Origin: Chitinophagaceae bacterium UBA4407
GTDB lineage: Bacteria > Bacteroidota > Bacteroidia > Chitinophagales > Chitinophagaceae
Length of the DNA stretch: 64,000 nt
NCBI GenBank assembly: GCA_002390845.1
Contig: DGQT01000106.1
Coordinates: 62,001 to 126,000, forward strand
Reading direction: 5' to 3'
The position numbers and the translations under genes were made by a program. Of the stretch, positions 42,299-51,044 are shown in pieces. Under the pieces are notes generated by a model, which saw only the letters and a list, made by a program, of their open reading frames with translations, had not been told where the DNA came from and searched no databases. Positions within the stretch are counted from its first letter, which is position 1. The number at the start of each line of letters is the position of its first letter.

Positions 42299-43420
42299 TC
42301 AGGTAAACAATTCCGCTGCAATGCCATCTGCAAATAATTTTCCTTTTTTTGTAAGAATAAGGTGTTGATCTTTTTCAAGTATCATTCCTTCAGTCAAATA
42401 CTTTTTTGATGCAAGCATTATTTTGTCCGTAGTGCCTGCTCCCCATTTTGCAATTACAAATTGCAGTGAAAGCCCTTCCATTGTTCGTAACGATGTCATA
42501 ATATATTCATTCAATTGTTGGGTTGTGGTAAGTACTTCTTTTTCGAATGGTACCGTATTCTGTTCAATACTTTTTAAATACAAAGTATTGTTGGCAACAT
42601 TCCATTGCCTGCTGCTGCCATCAAAAGAATGTGCCGATGGTCCTAAACCCAGGTATTGCTTGCCTTGCCAGTAACTGCTGTTGTGCCTGCTTCTGTGGCC
42701 AGGTTTTGCAAAGTTGGATATTTCGTAATGCTCATATCCCGCTTCTTCTGTCCATTGCATCAACAGTTCGAACTGCCTGCTTTGTGTACCTGCATCAACA
42801 TTTTCTATTTTCTGCTGGGCGATCATTTTCTCCAAAGCTGTTTTTGGTTCTACCGTTAAAGCATAACAGGAGATATGTGGAATGTGCAGCGAAACAGCAG
42901 TTTCAAAATTCTGTTGCCATTTTTCATCGCTTAAGGTTGGTGTTCCATAAATGAGATCAATGGTAATATTTGTAAAACCATTTGCCCGTGCCAGTTTTAT
43001 ACATTGTAAAGCCTGGCTGGTGTTGTGTGCACGGTTCATCCATTGCAAATCTTCATCAAAAAAAGATTGTACTCCAATGCTCAAGCGGTTTATACCAATT
43101 GCTTTCCATTGCTGCAAACTTTTTTCATTAATGTCATCGGGGTTGGCCTCTAAAGTAATTTCTGGATTTGCATCAAATGAGAATAATTCTTGTACTTTAT
43201 CAAGTATTGCTTTTAAATTTTCACCGGAAAGTAAAGATGGTGTGCCACCACCAAAATAAATAGTATCTATTTTTTCGTTTATATAGGTACGCTGTAGTAA
43301 TACTTCTTTACAAATGGCGTAAACCATTTCATCTTTTTGTTTTACAGATATGGAAAAATGAAAATTGCAGTAATGGCAGGCTCTCCTGCAAAAAGGGATA
43401 TGAATATAAATACCTGCCAT
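42299..43420 (-). CDS. hemW: Radical SAM haem chaperone HemW
   Basis: 373 residues from the Met at 43420 (MAGIYIHIPFCRRACHYCNF); the frame is open further upstream into the divergent gene but lacks homology there. The radical-SAM cluster motif CxxxCxxC is Cys11, Cys15, Cys18. The SAM-binding region is YFGGGTPSLL and the HemW-specific LGLGPSAHSF block follows. HemW inserts haem into respiratory enzymes; older annotation called it an oxygen-independent coproporphyrinogen oxidase. It diverges from the Omp85-like gene with a 37-base gap. Confidence 0.93.
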   Translation of the reverse strand: MAGIYIHIPFCRRACHYCNFHFSISVKQKDEMVYAICKEVLLQRTYINEKIDTIYFGGGTPSLLSGENLKAILDKVQELFSFDANPEITLEANPDDINEKSLQQWKAIGINRLSIGVQSFFDEDLQWMNRAHNTSQALQCIKLARANGFTNITIDLIYGTPTLSDEKWQQNFETAVSLHIPHISCYALTVEPKTALEKMIAQQKIENVDAGTQSRQFELLMQWTEEAGYEHYEISNFAKPGHRSRHNSSYWQGKQYLGLGPSAHSFDGSSRQWNVANNTLYLKSIEQNTVPFEKEVLTTTQQLNEYIMTSLRTMEGLSLQFVIAKWGAGTTDKIMLASKKYLTEGMILEKDQHLILTKKGKLFADGIAAELFT

Positions 43421-43457
43421 AATATGCTGAACTTTTATAAACTTGCCAAACAGTAAG

Positions 43458-45245
43458 ATGACAAAAATAATTGAATACAGGTTGTGGGTACTACTTATGT
43501 TTTGTTTTTTGTGCATACATACCAATGCACAAAAAGAATGTAAGCTGAATATTATACCTGTTAGTGATAGCGCCGGAACAATCAATGCACTCCATCTTTC
43601 TACTTCGTTTGCCAGCAAGGCAAAATGTATAGAATATGTGCAGTTGTTGCCTTCTTTGCTAACTACAAAAGGTTATATAAGCGCTTCAACAGATTCTGTT
43701 TGGGAAGATTCAACATCTGTAAGTTTGATTTTATTTATTGGTAAAAAATATGAATGGGACAGCCTTCGTGTTTCTTCCACTGACTGGCCCCTGCTAAACC
43801 AGTTAGGTTATTATCAATCATCTTTTAACAGTAAGCCATTTGACCAGCAAAAAGTAACTGTAGCGTATAATCAATTGCTTGATTATTTTTCCAATAATGG
43901 TTACCCATTTGCTAAAATATATTTAGACAGTATTGCATTGAACAACGAAAATATAAATGCAACACTCCAAATTGAAAAAGGAGATTTATATCACATTGAC
44001 ACGATAGAAGTTTATGGCGACATAAAAATTTCCAAAAATTTTCTTACGCATTACATAGATATACAGGAACATTCAATTTATCAGCAGAATAAATTAGACC
44101 GAATTAATAAACACCTGTCAGAACTCCCTTTTTTAATGCAAACGCAACCTTACAGTATTTCAATGGTAAATACCGGGGCAGTTCTAAAACTCTATTTACA
44201 AAACCGTAAAAGCAACCAGGTAAATGCGCTGGTAGGTTTTCAACCTTCTAATGAACAGATTGGTGGCAAATTATTATTAACCGGCGAAGCAAACTTAAAC
44301 CTGCGCAACCCCTTTGCAAACGGTGAAACAGTTGGTATTAACTGGCAACAATTACAATCCAAATCTCCCCGGCTGAATCTTGTTTTTCAACGGCCTTTTC
44401 TTTTTCATTCACCGGTTGGCATTAACGTAAATTTTGAATTGTATAAACGCGATTCTTTTTTCCTGAATATTCTTGGCAGGGCTGGCGCTTCTTATAATAT
44501 TTCTGCAAAGCAATCTTTTACAGTGTTTGTGCAGTTTAATAAATCTAACCTGCTTAATGTTGATACAACAATTATAAAGGTCACCAAACGCCTGCCCGAT
44601 ATAATTGATTACAGTGCAACAAGCCTTTCGCTTCAATACGATTTCAACAATACCAATTACCGTTTTAATCCACGCAGCGGTAACGAGTTGCAGTTTGTAA
44701 CCGGCTTTGGTAATAAACATATTCAGCAAAGCAATGCCATTCTGGAAATTAAAGACCCGTCATTTAATTACAAAAGTTTATACGATACCGTACAGCAAAA
44801 AGGATATACTTTCGGAAGCCGCTTAAGTGCGGCGCATTACATTCCATTGGGCAAACAGGCAGCTTTCAAAACCGCGTTGCAGGCTGGTTTGCTGCAATCG
44901 CCCAACTATTTTCAAAATGAATTATTCCAGATTGGCGGCTTTAAAATACTACGCGGTTTCGATGAAGAAAGTATTTTCACCAATCGCTTTGCGGTGGCCA
45001 CTTTCGAGTACCGTTACCTGTTGGCGCAAAACGGTTATTTCTTTGTGTTTAGTGATGCGGGTTATGCTTCTTATCAAAGCAGCAGCGGTAAATACAATCA
45101 TACCTATATCAGTGGCGGCACCGGTTTAGCCTTCGAAACCAAAACCGGTATTTTCAATATTTCTTATGCAGTGGGCAAGCGCAACGATCTTAAATTCGAT
45201 CTGCGCCAATCAAAAATTCATATCGGTTTTGTAAGCTTGTTTTAG
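43458..45245 (+). CDS. Omp85/BamA-like outer-membrane protein
   Basis: 595 residues from the ATG at 43458. A signal peptide ends at CIHTNAQ. A POTRA-like region at about 130-260 (KGDLYHIDTIEVYGDIKISK) is followed by a beta-barrel with alternating hydrophobic strands and a conserved GGFKILRGFDEESIFTNRF, the VRGF/Y-like loop of Omp85 proteins. It ends in a short C-terminal strand (KIHIGFVSLF) with a terminal aromatic residue. It probably inserts or translocates proteins at the outer membrane; it is smaller than BamA. Confidence 0.82.
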   Translation: MTKIIEYRLWVLLMFCFLCIHTNAQKECKLNIIPVSDSAGTINALHLSTSFASKAKCIEYVQLLPSLLTTKGYISASTDSVWEDSTSVSLILFIGKKYEWDSLRVSSTDWPLLNQLGYYQSSFNSKPFDQQKVTVAYNQLLDYFSNNGYPFAKIYLDSIALNNENINATLQIEKGDLYHIDTIEVYGDIKISKNFLTHYIDIQEHSIYQQNKLDRINKHLSELPFLMQTQPYSISMVNTGAVLKLYLQNRKSNQVNALVGFQPSNEQIGGKLLLTGEANLNLRNPFANGETVGINWQQLQSKSPRLNLVFQRPFLFHSPVGINVNFELYKRDSFFLNILGRAGASYNISAKQSFTVFVQFNKSNLLNVDTTIIKVTKRLPDIIDYSATSLSLQYDFNNTNYRFNPRSGNELQFVTGFGNKHIQQSNAILEIKDPSFNYKSLYDTVQQKGYTFGSRLSAAHYIPLGKQAAFKTALQAGLLQSPNYFQNELFQIGGFKILRGFDEESIFTNRFAVATFEYRYLLAQNGYFFVFSDAGYASYQSSSGKYNHTYISGGTGLAFETKTGIFNISYAVGKRNDLKFDLRQSKIHIGFVSLF

Positions 45246-45257
45246 CAGCCTTCTTTT

Positions 45258-45316
45258 GTTACAAACAGCAGTATTACTATGAAGCAGCTCTTGCGTCGCA
45301 CTCTTCAGGGTTCTGA
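45258..45316 (+). repeat. Gene-boundary repeat, L arm
   Basis: ACAAACAGCAGTATTACTAT, GAAGCAGCTC, then TTGCGTCGCACTCTTCAGGG. The R partner is at 46012, across the ArsC-like gene. Confidence 0.78.
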
Positions 45317-45382
45317 ACAATGGTGATCGTGTTTCGACTTACCTCAATATTTGCCAAACCATTTTGGCTGCAAAAGAACCAT

Positions 45383-45733
45383 TTACAAAGCATCTTTTAA
45401 CGCTGCTACCACAGCTTTTGTATTCCCAATAAAAATTTCATTATTTACAATTGCAACCGGGCGTTTAAGAAATGTATATTCCTCCAAAATCAGTTTACGA
45501 TAATCTTTTTCGGTAAGCTCTTTGTCTTTAAGACCCATACTTTTGTATTTCAAAGCTCTACGGCTGAATAAAGATTCGTAACTGCCCGAAAGCTTTTTCA
45601 TTTCATCAATTTGGGCAGGTGTTATTTTCTCAGTTTTAATATCCTGCAAATTGGCACCTTTTTTTACAGCATCCACTTCTTTCAAAATATTTTGCGTGGT
45701 ATCGCAGGTACTAAGGTGGTATATCTTTTTCAT
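45383..45733 (-). CDS. ArsC/Spx-family reductase-like protein
   Basis: 116 residues from the Met at 45733 (MKKIYHLSTCDTTQNILKEV). Thioredoxin-like ArsC fold with the single cysteine in STCDTTQ and a LKRPVAIVNNEIFIGN block, where RP is the cis-proline region of ArsC/YffB proteins. Without further cysteines it resembles YffB or glutaredoxin-dependent ArsC rather than Spx. No ars genes are adjacent. It is bracketed by inverted repeat arms. Confidence 0.82.
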   Translation of the reverse strand: MKKIYHLSTCDTTQNILKEVDAVKKGANLQDIKTEKITPAQIDEMKKLSGSYESLFSRRALKYKSMGLKDKELTEKDYRKLILEEYTFLKRPVAIVNNEIFIGNTKAVVAALKDAL

Positions 45734-46011
45734 GATATTTTTTATGCAAATAAACAATAAAAGAAAATCCTGAATAAGATTTGTGGATTCATGAATAGCC
45801 TTATCTAATCATTTGCAATGAAATCTTATCCCACCTTGCAGCAAAAAAACTTACTGGTTACCGGCTGGTAAATTTTCTCTTTCCTTCATTCGTAAATTTT
45901 AAACAGAACGGATTTGCTATTTTTGCCCGTGAATCTGCTGAATAATGATTGGAACGTATAAAACATCACTTCGCTTTTTTCTTCGCTTTGCTCAATAAAG
46001 CTATGGTAGCT

Positions 46012-46078
46012 GAAGAGTGCGACGCAAGGAACGATGAAAAATATTCTGCAGATGGGTCAATAATTTTTAAAAGTAAAC
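46012..46078 (-). repeat. Gene-boundary repeat, R arm
   Basis: TGAAGAGTGCGACGCAAGGA, ACGATGAAAAATATTCTGC, then a weakened tip AGATGGGTCAATAATTTTT. Confidence 0.78.
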
Positions 46079-46087
46079 AATTGGGTT

Positions 46088-46687
46088 ATGATTAAAACAG
46101 GCAACACGATAATAAGTATTTATACCGAAATGACGCCGAACCCGGAGACCATGAAGTTTGTAGCCAATAAACTGCTCTACCCCGGCAAAAGCATTGACTT
46201 TGTTGACGAAACAACCGCAGGTCCTTCGCCCCTTGCAAAAGAATTATTCAGTTTCCCGTTTATTAAAAGCGTGTTTATTGCCAGCAATTTTGTTACGCTT
46301 ACCAAGACTTCTGACACAGAAGACTGGCAGGATGTTATACCCAGCGTAAAACAGTTTTTGAAAGATTATCTTGAAAATGGCGGCCCCGTTGTAAACGAAG
46401 ATGAAGTGGCTAAAGTAAAACAGGAAAGCAGCAATATTGTGCTGGCTGATGATGATGATGTGGTTAAAAGAATTAAAGAGCTGCTGGATAATTATGTACG
46501 CCCCGCAGTAGAAATGGATGGCGGTGCTATTCAATTTAAGAGCTACGATGAAGGTGTGGTAAACCTGATGCTTCAGGGCAGTTGCAGTGGTTGCCCTTCT
46601 TCGATGATCACTTTAAAAGCTGGGATAGAAGGCATGATGAAGCGTATGATTCCCGAAGTAAAAGAAGTTGTGGCAGAAGCTGAATAA
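46088..46687 (+). CDS. nfu: Nfu-type Fe-S cluster carrier
   Basis: 199 residues. The N-terminal Nfu domain has SIYTEMTPNPETMKFVANK; the C-terminal NifU-like domain has NYVRPAVEMDGGAIQFKSYD and the cluster-binding CxxC in GSCSGCPSSMITLKAGIEG. It carries assembled 4Fe-4S clusters to target proteins. A single-gene unit, convergent with the NTF2-like gene. Confidence 0.94.
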   Translation: MIKTGNTIISIYTEMTPNPETMKFVANKLLYPGKSIDFVDETTAGPSPLAKELFSFPFIKSVFIASNFVTLTKTSDTEDWQDVIPSVKQFLKDYLENGGPVVNEDEVAKVKQESSNIVLADDDDVVKRIKELLDNYVRPAVEMDGGAIQFKSYDEGVVNLMLQGSCSGCPSSMITLKAGIEGMMKRMIPEVKEVVAEAE

Positions 46688-46705
46688 TATTTGTAGTGAT
46701 AAAAT

Positions 46706-46741
46706 AAAAAACCGCACGATTTTTTATCATGCGGTTTTTTT
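46706..46741. terminator. Bidirectional terminator between nfu and the NTF2-like gene
   Basis: An A run, then ACCGCACGAT, a T-rich loop, then ATCATGCGGT and a T run. One C-A mismatch in an otherwise complete stem. Confidence 0.88.
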
Positions 46742-46755
46742 GTTGTAGCAAACAG

Positions 46756-47121
46756 TTAGAAAAAGAATTGCTCTTTTATAATCTTCCCTTCTTTTACTTC
46801 AAATACAGCAATCTCATCCATTTTCATACGGTGGCCGCCTTTCATGGTAGCATCCATACCCATCGATACTGTAAAAAAATTGCCACCTATAAGTGGTTCG
46901 CTGCAATAACCACCATGCATTTCTTCTATTCCCTCATTCCATGCCTGCCCTTTTGCTTTTATAGCATCAAGTCCGGCAGTAACAGTTGGCATACCCATAG
47001 CAGCAGCGTGTTCCGGCTCTATACTAACTGCATCTTTGCTGTAAAGTTCTTCGTGTATATCAAGCCATTTTCCGGCTTTTTCCAGCTCCATATAACGGTT
47101 GGCTACTTCCTGTGTTGTCAT
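46756..47121 (-). CDS. NTF2/SnoaL-like protein, copy 1
   Basis: 121 residues of the SnoaL-like/NTF2 fold. It begins MTTQEVANRYMELEKAGKWL and has the conserved GLDAIKAKGQAWNEG and GMDATMKGGHRMKMDE blocks. The neighbour at 47351 begins MTTQEIASRLYELCKEGKFD and shares these blocks, so the two are paralogs. The substrate is unknown. Confidence 0.8.
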   Translation of the reverse strand: MTTQEVANRYMELEKAGKWLDIHEELYSKDAVSIEPEHAAAMGMPTVTAGLDAIKAKGQAWNEGIEEMHGGYCSEPLIGGNFFTVSMGMDATMKGGHRMKMDEIAVFEVKEGKIIKEQFFF

Positions 47122-47220
47122 AATAATTAGATTTAAAGTGATTAATTTTTGGGGATTACAATTTAAAATTAATTAAACAAGAAAAGGCATTTATTTGATG
47201 AGCGAAATACTATTTTTTAA

Positions 47221-47276
47221 TACCGGCTTAGGGAAGAATGGCATCGCCTGTTGCGTCGCAATCCTTTCATCGTTCT
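47221..47276 (+). repeat. Gene-boundary repeat, L arm, CAATCC variant
   Basis: TACCGGCTTAGGGAAGAATG, GCATCGCC, then TGTTGCGTCGCAATCCTTTC. It separates the two paralogous NTF2-like genes. Confidence 0.82.
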
Positions 47277-47350
47277 TCTTTCAATTAAGCAACGCACGGA
47301 TAAACAACATGCCCTTGATTTTAACCAAAGAGGACCCGGTACAATAAGTT

Positions 47351-47707
47351 TTAATAGTAAAACCTTTCGCTGATAATTTTACCATCGCTAACTACATAAT
47401 GACACATTTCTTTCATGTACATTCTCTCCATTCCTTTCATCTTTACATCCATACCCAGTTCCATAAAAATATTGTCGCTGAAAACCGTTGGTTCATTTGT
47501 ATGCCCGCCATAATGGGCTTCTATCATACTTTGAAATTGTTTGCCTTTTGCTATTATGGCCTCCATGCCGTTAACGGTAACCAGGTTGCCGGTCATATCT
47601 TTTTCGGTGCTTGTTGCGTTAACATTGTACAATTCTGTTTGTGCAACATCGAATTTTCCTTCTTTACACAGCTCGTACAAGCGGCTGGCAATTTCCTGAG
47701 TAGTCAT
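47351..47707 (-). CDS. NTF2/SnoaL-like protein, copy 2
   Basis: 118 residues, paralog of the gene at 46756: same start MTTQE, same EL..GKF pattern, and MEAIIAKGKQFQSM and GMDVKMKGMERMYMKEM at matching positions. Its neighbours are repeat arms on both sides (L 47221, R 47944). Function unknown; the family includes ketosteroid-isomerase-like enzymes and non-catalytic small-molecule binders. Confidence 0.78.
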   Translation of the reverse strand: MTTQEIASRLYELCKEGKFDVAQTELYNVNATSTEKDMTGNLVTVNGMEAIIAKGKQFQSMIEAHYGGHTNEPTVFSDNIFMELGMDVKMKGMERMYMKEMCHYVVSDGKIISERFYY

Positions 47708-47943
47708 AGTTTTTATTTTTTAAATTTTGTTCAAATTTAGCAAAAGGATATTGATCTGTTTGAAGATGATCGTTAATTTATCATTGTTAAATACAGGCCT
47801 TCTGGCTGCAAATGCAATATTCTTTAGTCTTTGCTAATTAATCGTTGAATTGCCGTTTCATAAGGCAATATATGCCTTTGCTTTATTCTCATTTGCCCAA
47901 TGAAGCTTTACAGCCGAAGTTCGCTGTAGCTCAGGGATATGGC

Positions 47944-47998
47944 GTAAAAGTGTGCGACGCAACAGAAGCTTCATAGAAATTCTATTGCCTGGTTCATA
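47944..47998 (-). repeat. Gene-boundary repeat, R arm
   Basis: AAAAGTGTGCGACGCAACAG, AAGCTTCATAG and the tip ATTGCCTGGTTC. The gap 47708-48176 holds only this arm, a TATCTTTG box (48073-48080) that matches TAnnTTTG but lacks a well-spaced -33 box, and a possible 9-residue leader frame at 48101-48130. Confidence 0.83.
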
Positions 47999-48176
47999 AT
48001 TAAAGTTTTTAATAATTTTTATGCGGCAATAATCTGAAAAAGTTGCCTGAAAAATTTCGGTATACAAGCATTTATCTTTGCGGGAGAAAAAGCAACACCA
48101 ATGGGTTTATTAAATGCACTAAAAGCCTGAAATAGTAAACACGGTAACAGTTGTAAAACAAAAAAGGGAAAAGCGA

Positions 48177-48788
48177 ATGGGTTGGCAGCAGATTTATGAT
48201 CAGTTTATTACAGGCTTACAACAAACAACCTGGCTTGAATATGTTGCGGTGGCTTTTGGTATAGTGAGTGTTCTATATTCAAGAAAAGAGAATACGTTGG
48301 TTTACCCCACCGGTATTATTAATACGGTATTGTACACATGGTTCTGTTTTAGTTGGTGGAACCTTTACGCCGAAGGGAGCCTGAATTTTTATTATACTAT
48401 TATGAGTGTTTACGGGTGGTTTGTATGGACGCGGAAAAAAGATGGTAAAGTAATGCCCATAACTTTCAATAACAAGAAGGATTGGCTGTTTAGTACCGGA
48501 TTTTTCTTTTTAAGCTGGGCAATATTGTTTGTTGTATTAAAAAATTATACGAACAGCACGGTACCGTGGGGCGATTCATTTGCATCGGCAGCGGCTTATA
48601 CCGGTATGTGGCAAATGGCAAGGAAAAAAGTGGAGAACTGGATCTGGTGGATCATTACCAACCTGGCATCAATTCCATTGTATTTTTATAAAGGCGCTGT
48701 TTTTACAAGTTTCCAGTATATTGTTTTTCTTGTACTGGCTGTAATGGGTTTAGCTGAATGGAAGAAGAAATGCAAACCTGTAGTATAA
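48177..48788 (+). CDS. pnuC: Nicotinamide riboside transporter PnuC
   Basis: 203 residues and about seven transmembrane helices. Family markers are YVAVAFGIVSVLYSRKENTL, NTVLYTWFCFSWWNLYAEGS and LNFYYTIMSVYGWFVW. PnuC imports nicotinamide riboside by facilitated diffusion, trapped by phosphorylation. The NadR-type kinase that could do this is two genes downstream (50331) on the same strand. Confidence 0.92.
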   Translation: MGWQQIYDQFITGLQQTTWLEYVAVAFGIVSVLYSRKENTLVYPTGIINTVLYTWFCFSWWNLYAEGSLNFYYTIMSVYGWFVWTRKKDGKVMPITFNNKKDWLFSTGFFFLSWAILFVVLKNYTNSTVPWGDSFASAAAYTGMWQMARKKVENWIWWIITNLASIPLYFYKGAVFTSFQYIVFLVLAVMGLAEWKKKCKPVV

Positions 48789-48856
48789 CGTCTTTAATTT
48801 CCAATCTTTGCTAAATAAATAGTGTAGTTAATAACAATCCTGAAAAATAAACATAT

Positions 48857-50317
48857 ATGGGTTATTTTGAACTGGTAAATGATGTTGCCGAATCGGATAT
48901 AGAATTTCCGGTGCGTGCTTCTTTAGCAAAAGAACTGGGTGAAATATATACAGCAATACTGGAAGGCGAACCGATGGTACACCAGCTAAAAATGCTTAAG
49001 CAGCAACACCCTGATATACCTCAGGTTCTTAACATGTTATCCGTTGCGTATGTTGGAAAAGAAGATTATGAACGGGCCTATAAAATTAATCAGGAGCTGT
49101 ACCAGTTTTTTCCGGATTATATTTTTGCCAGGATCAATATGGCACAGGAATATTTAAATAAAGATGAACTGGAAAAAGCTGCTGAGATTCTTGACCCGGC
49201 ACTGACAATTGATGTAGTTTTCCCCCTAAGAAAAAAAATTCATTACGGTGAATATACCGGCTTTCAAAGGATAAGGGCTTTGTATTACACCAAAGCCGGA
49301 ATGGCTGAAGCATTTCTTGAAGTGGTAACTGAAACAGAAGAACTGCTGGATGATGAAATAGTACTACTGCAGTTTCGCAGCCAGGTTATGGAGATGATAG
49401 ACACTTACAACCTGGAAGAATATGATATTATCAGCAATTATGTTTCATCCGTACATGACGAATTGGATCTGTTGCTTGGGGCTTCTGACGACAACAACTC
49501 TTCTTTTATTTCTTTTGAATATGATGAGTCTGTTCAAACAGATGAACCACCTGAGTTTATTCATGCGGATGAAATTGACGCATTGTATAATTATGATTTT
49601 GATATACCGGCAGAAGTAATGGAAACCCTGCTTTCCTTACCGGAAAAAACACTTACCGAAGATCTCTGCGAAGTATTAAATGATGCAGTGCGCCGCTATG
49701 AATATTATACTGATGATGACGACGAAAGCACACCATTTACTTTCCCATGGCATGCCATGAACCTGCTGAGAACTATTCAAGCTGAACAAGCAGTTTCAAC
49801 AATGCTGAATTTTATGCAGCAGGGTGAAGAACTTACAGAATTTTACATGGGCGACCTGAATACCGAAGTGTTGTGGCAGGTTTTTTACCCATTCTGTTTA
49901 TCAAATAAACAGGAACTCGTTTCTTTTTTAAAGCTTCCGAATTTATATGCCTATTGTAAACTGGCGGTAATGCATGCATTTACGCAACTTGCACTTCACC
50001 AACCGGAATACAGGAGTACAGTTTCAGGGATATTTGCAGAATTATTGAGCTTCTTTTTTGAAAAGAAAGATGACAATAATTTTCTTGATCCTTTATATAT
50101 GAGCCTGCTTTGCGAAGAAATAATGGATGGAAGTTTTGCTGAATTAAAATTACTGGTAAAAACTGTTTACGATAATCAACTTGAAGATGGTATGTACCAA
50201 GATTTTAAAGCATGGGAAGAAGAATACAATTTTAAAAAAAATGAAGACTCTTCACTAAAAGATTTGTTGAACTGGAAAGAACTAAATGCTCAGTTAGAAA
50301 GACAGTTTGGGAGTTAA
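48857..50317 (+). CDS. TPR-containing cytoplasmic protein
   Basis: 486 residues without signal peptide. A tetratricopeptide-like block at about 45-110 (LNMLSVAYVGKEDYERAYKI then FPDYIFARINMAQEYLNKDE) is followed by a long acidic, helical region with no recognised motif. It lies between pnuC and the NadR-like kinase and its end overlaps the frame of the kinase gene. It may be a scaffold for the pathway, or only co-transcribed. Family not recognised. Confidence 0.6.
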   Translation: MGYFELVNDVAESDIEFPVRASLAKELGEIYTAILEGEPMVHQLKMLKQQHPDIPQVLNMLSVAYVGKEDYERAYKINQELYQFFPDYIFARINMAQEYLNKDELEKAAEILDPALTIDVVFPLRKKIHYGEYTGFQRIRALYYTKAGMAEAFLEVVTETEELLDDEIVLLQFRSQVMEMIDTYNLEEYDIISNYVSSVHDELDLLLGASDDNNSSFISFEYDESVQTDEPPEFIHADEIDALYNYDFDIPAEVMETLLSLPEKTLTEDLCEVLNDAVRRYEYYTDDDDESTPFTFPWHAMNLLRTIQAEQAVSTMLNFMQQGEELTEFYMGDLNTEVLWQVFYPFCLSNKQELVSFLKLPNLYAYCKLAVMHAFTQLALHQPEYRSTVSGIFAELLSFFFEKKDDNNFLDPLYMSLLCEEIMDGSFAELKLLVKTVYDNQLEDGMYQDFKAWEEEYNFKKNEDSSLKDLLNWKELNAQLERQFGS

Positions 50318-50330
50318 AAGCACGAAAAAA

Positions 50331-50879
50331 GTGAAAAAAATTGTGATAGTAGGGCCCGAAAGTACAGGGAAAAGTACTTTATGCGAACAACTGGCTAAGC
50401 ATTTCGGCTCCCTGTATTGTCCAGAGTTTGCAAGAAAATATTTAACTGAGCATGGAATGGAATATTCCTTTGAAGACCTGCTTACCATTGCAAACGGCCA
50501 ATTGAGTTTAGAAGAGCAATTTGTAGAGGAAGCCAGCAACCAAAGAGAGAACAGTGATTGCATTTTTATCGACACCGATATGTATGTTATGAAAGTATGG
50601 TGCGAATATGTTTTTGGTAAATGCCACCAGTTTATTCTTGATAGTATTGCAGACAGAAAATATGATTTGTACCTGCTATGCAACGTTGATCTGCACTGGG
50701 CTTACGATCCCCTGAGGGAATATCCCGATGAAAAACCGCGCATTGAACTTTACCAGATTTATAAAGACATTCTCATTAACCAATCAACCCCCTGGATGAT
50801 TGTTAGTGGCAGTTATACGGAAAGATTGAATACTGCAATAAAAGCAGTTGAGCAATATTGCCTCAATATTTTATGCTAA
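50331..50879 (+). CDS. NadR-type ribosylnicotinamide kinase
   Basis: 182 residues from a GTG at 50331; a TTG at 50307 would overlap the previous gene. The P-loop is IVIVGPESTGKSTLCEQLAK. Further kinase motifs are YCPEFARKYL and FIDTDMYVMKVW, characteristic of the C-terminal kinase domain of NadR, which phosphorylates nicotinamide riboside to NMN. The N-terminal adenylyltransferase and repressor domains of E. coli NadR are absent. With PnuC it would form a riboside salvage route. Confidence 0.85.
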   Translation: MKKIVIVGPESTGKSTLCEQLAKHFGSLYCPEFARKYLTEHGMEYSFEDLLTIANGQLSLEEQFVEEASNQRENSDCIFIDTDMYVMKVWCEYVFGKCHQFILDSIADRKYDLYLLCNVDLHWAYDPLREYPDEKPRIELYQIYKDILINQSTPWMIVSGSYTERLNTAIKAVEQYCLNILC

Positions 50880-51044
50880 TGCAATACTGATCGGCATTCT
50901 CTGGCACGTATAAGCAGCAAAGCCGTTGCAGCATTTAATAAAGATGCTTAATCGAATGTTACCGACGCAATTTGGCAACTGCTTTTTACAAGTTAGTTCA
51001 TCGGGAGTTATTTTACTTTAGCAAAAAAAGTATCGCAAAAAAGC

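Noticed and set aside
43421..43618. Upstream extension of hemW
   Set aside because: It runs into the divergent Omp85-like gene; HemW proteins begin just before the CxxxCxxC motif, as at 43420.
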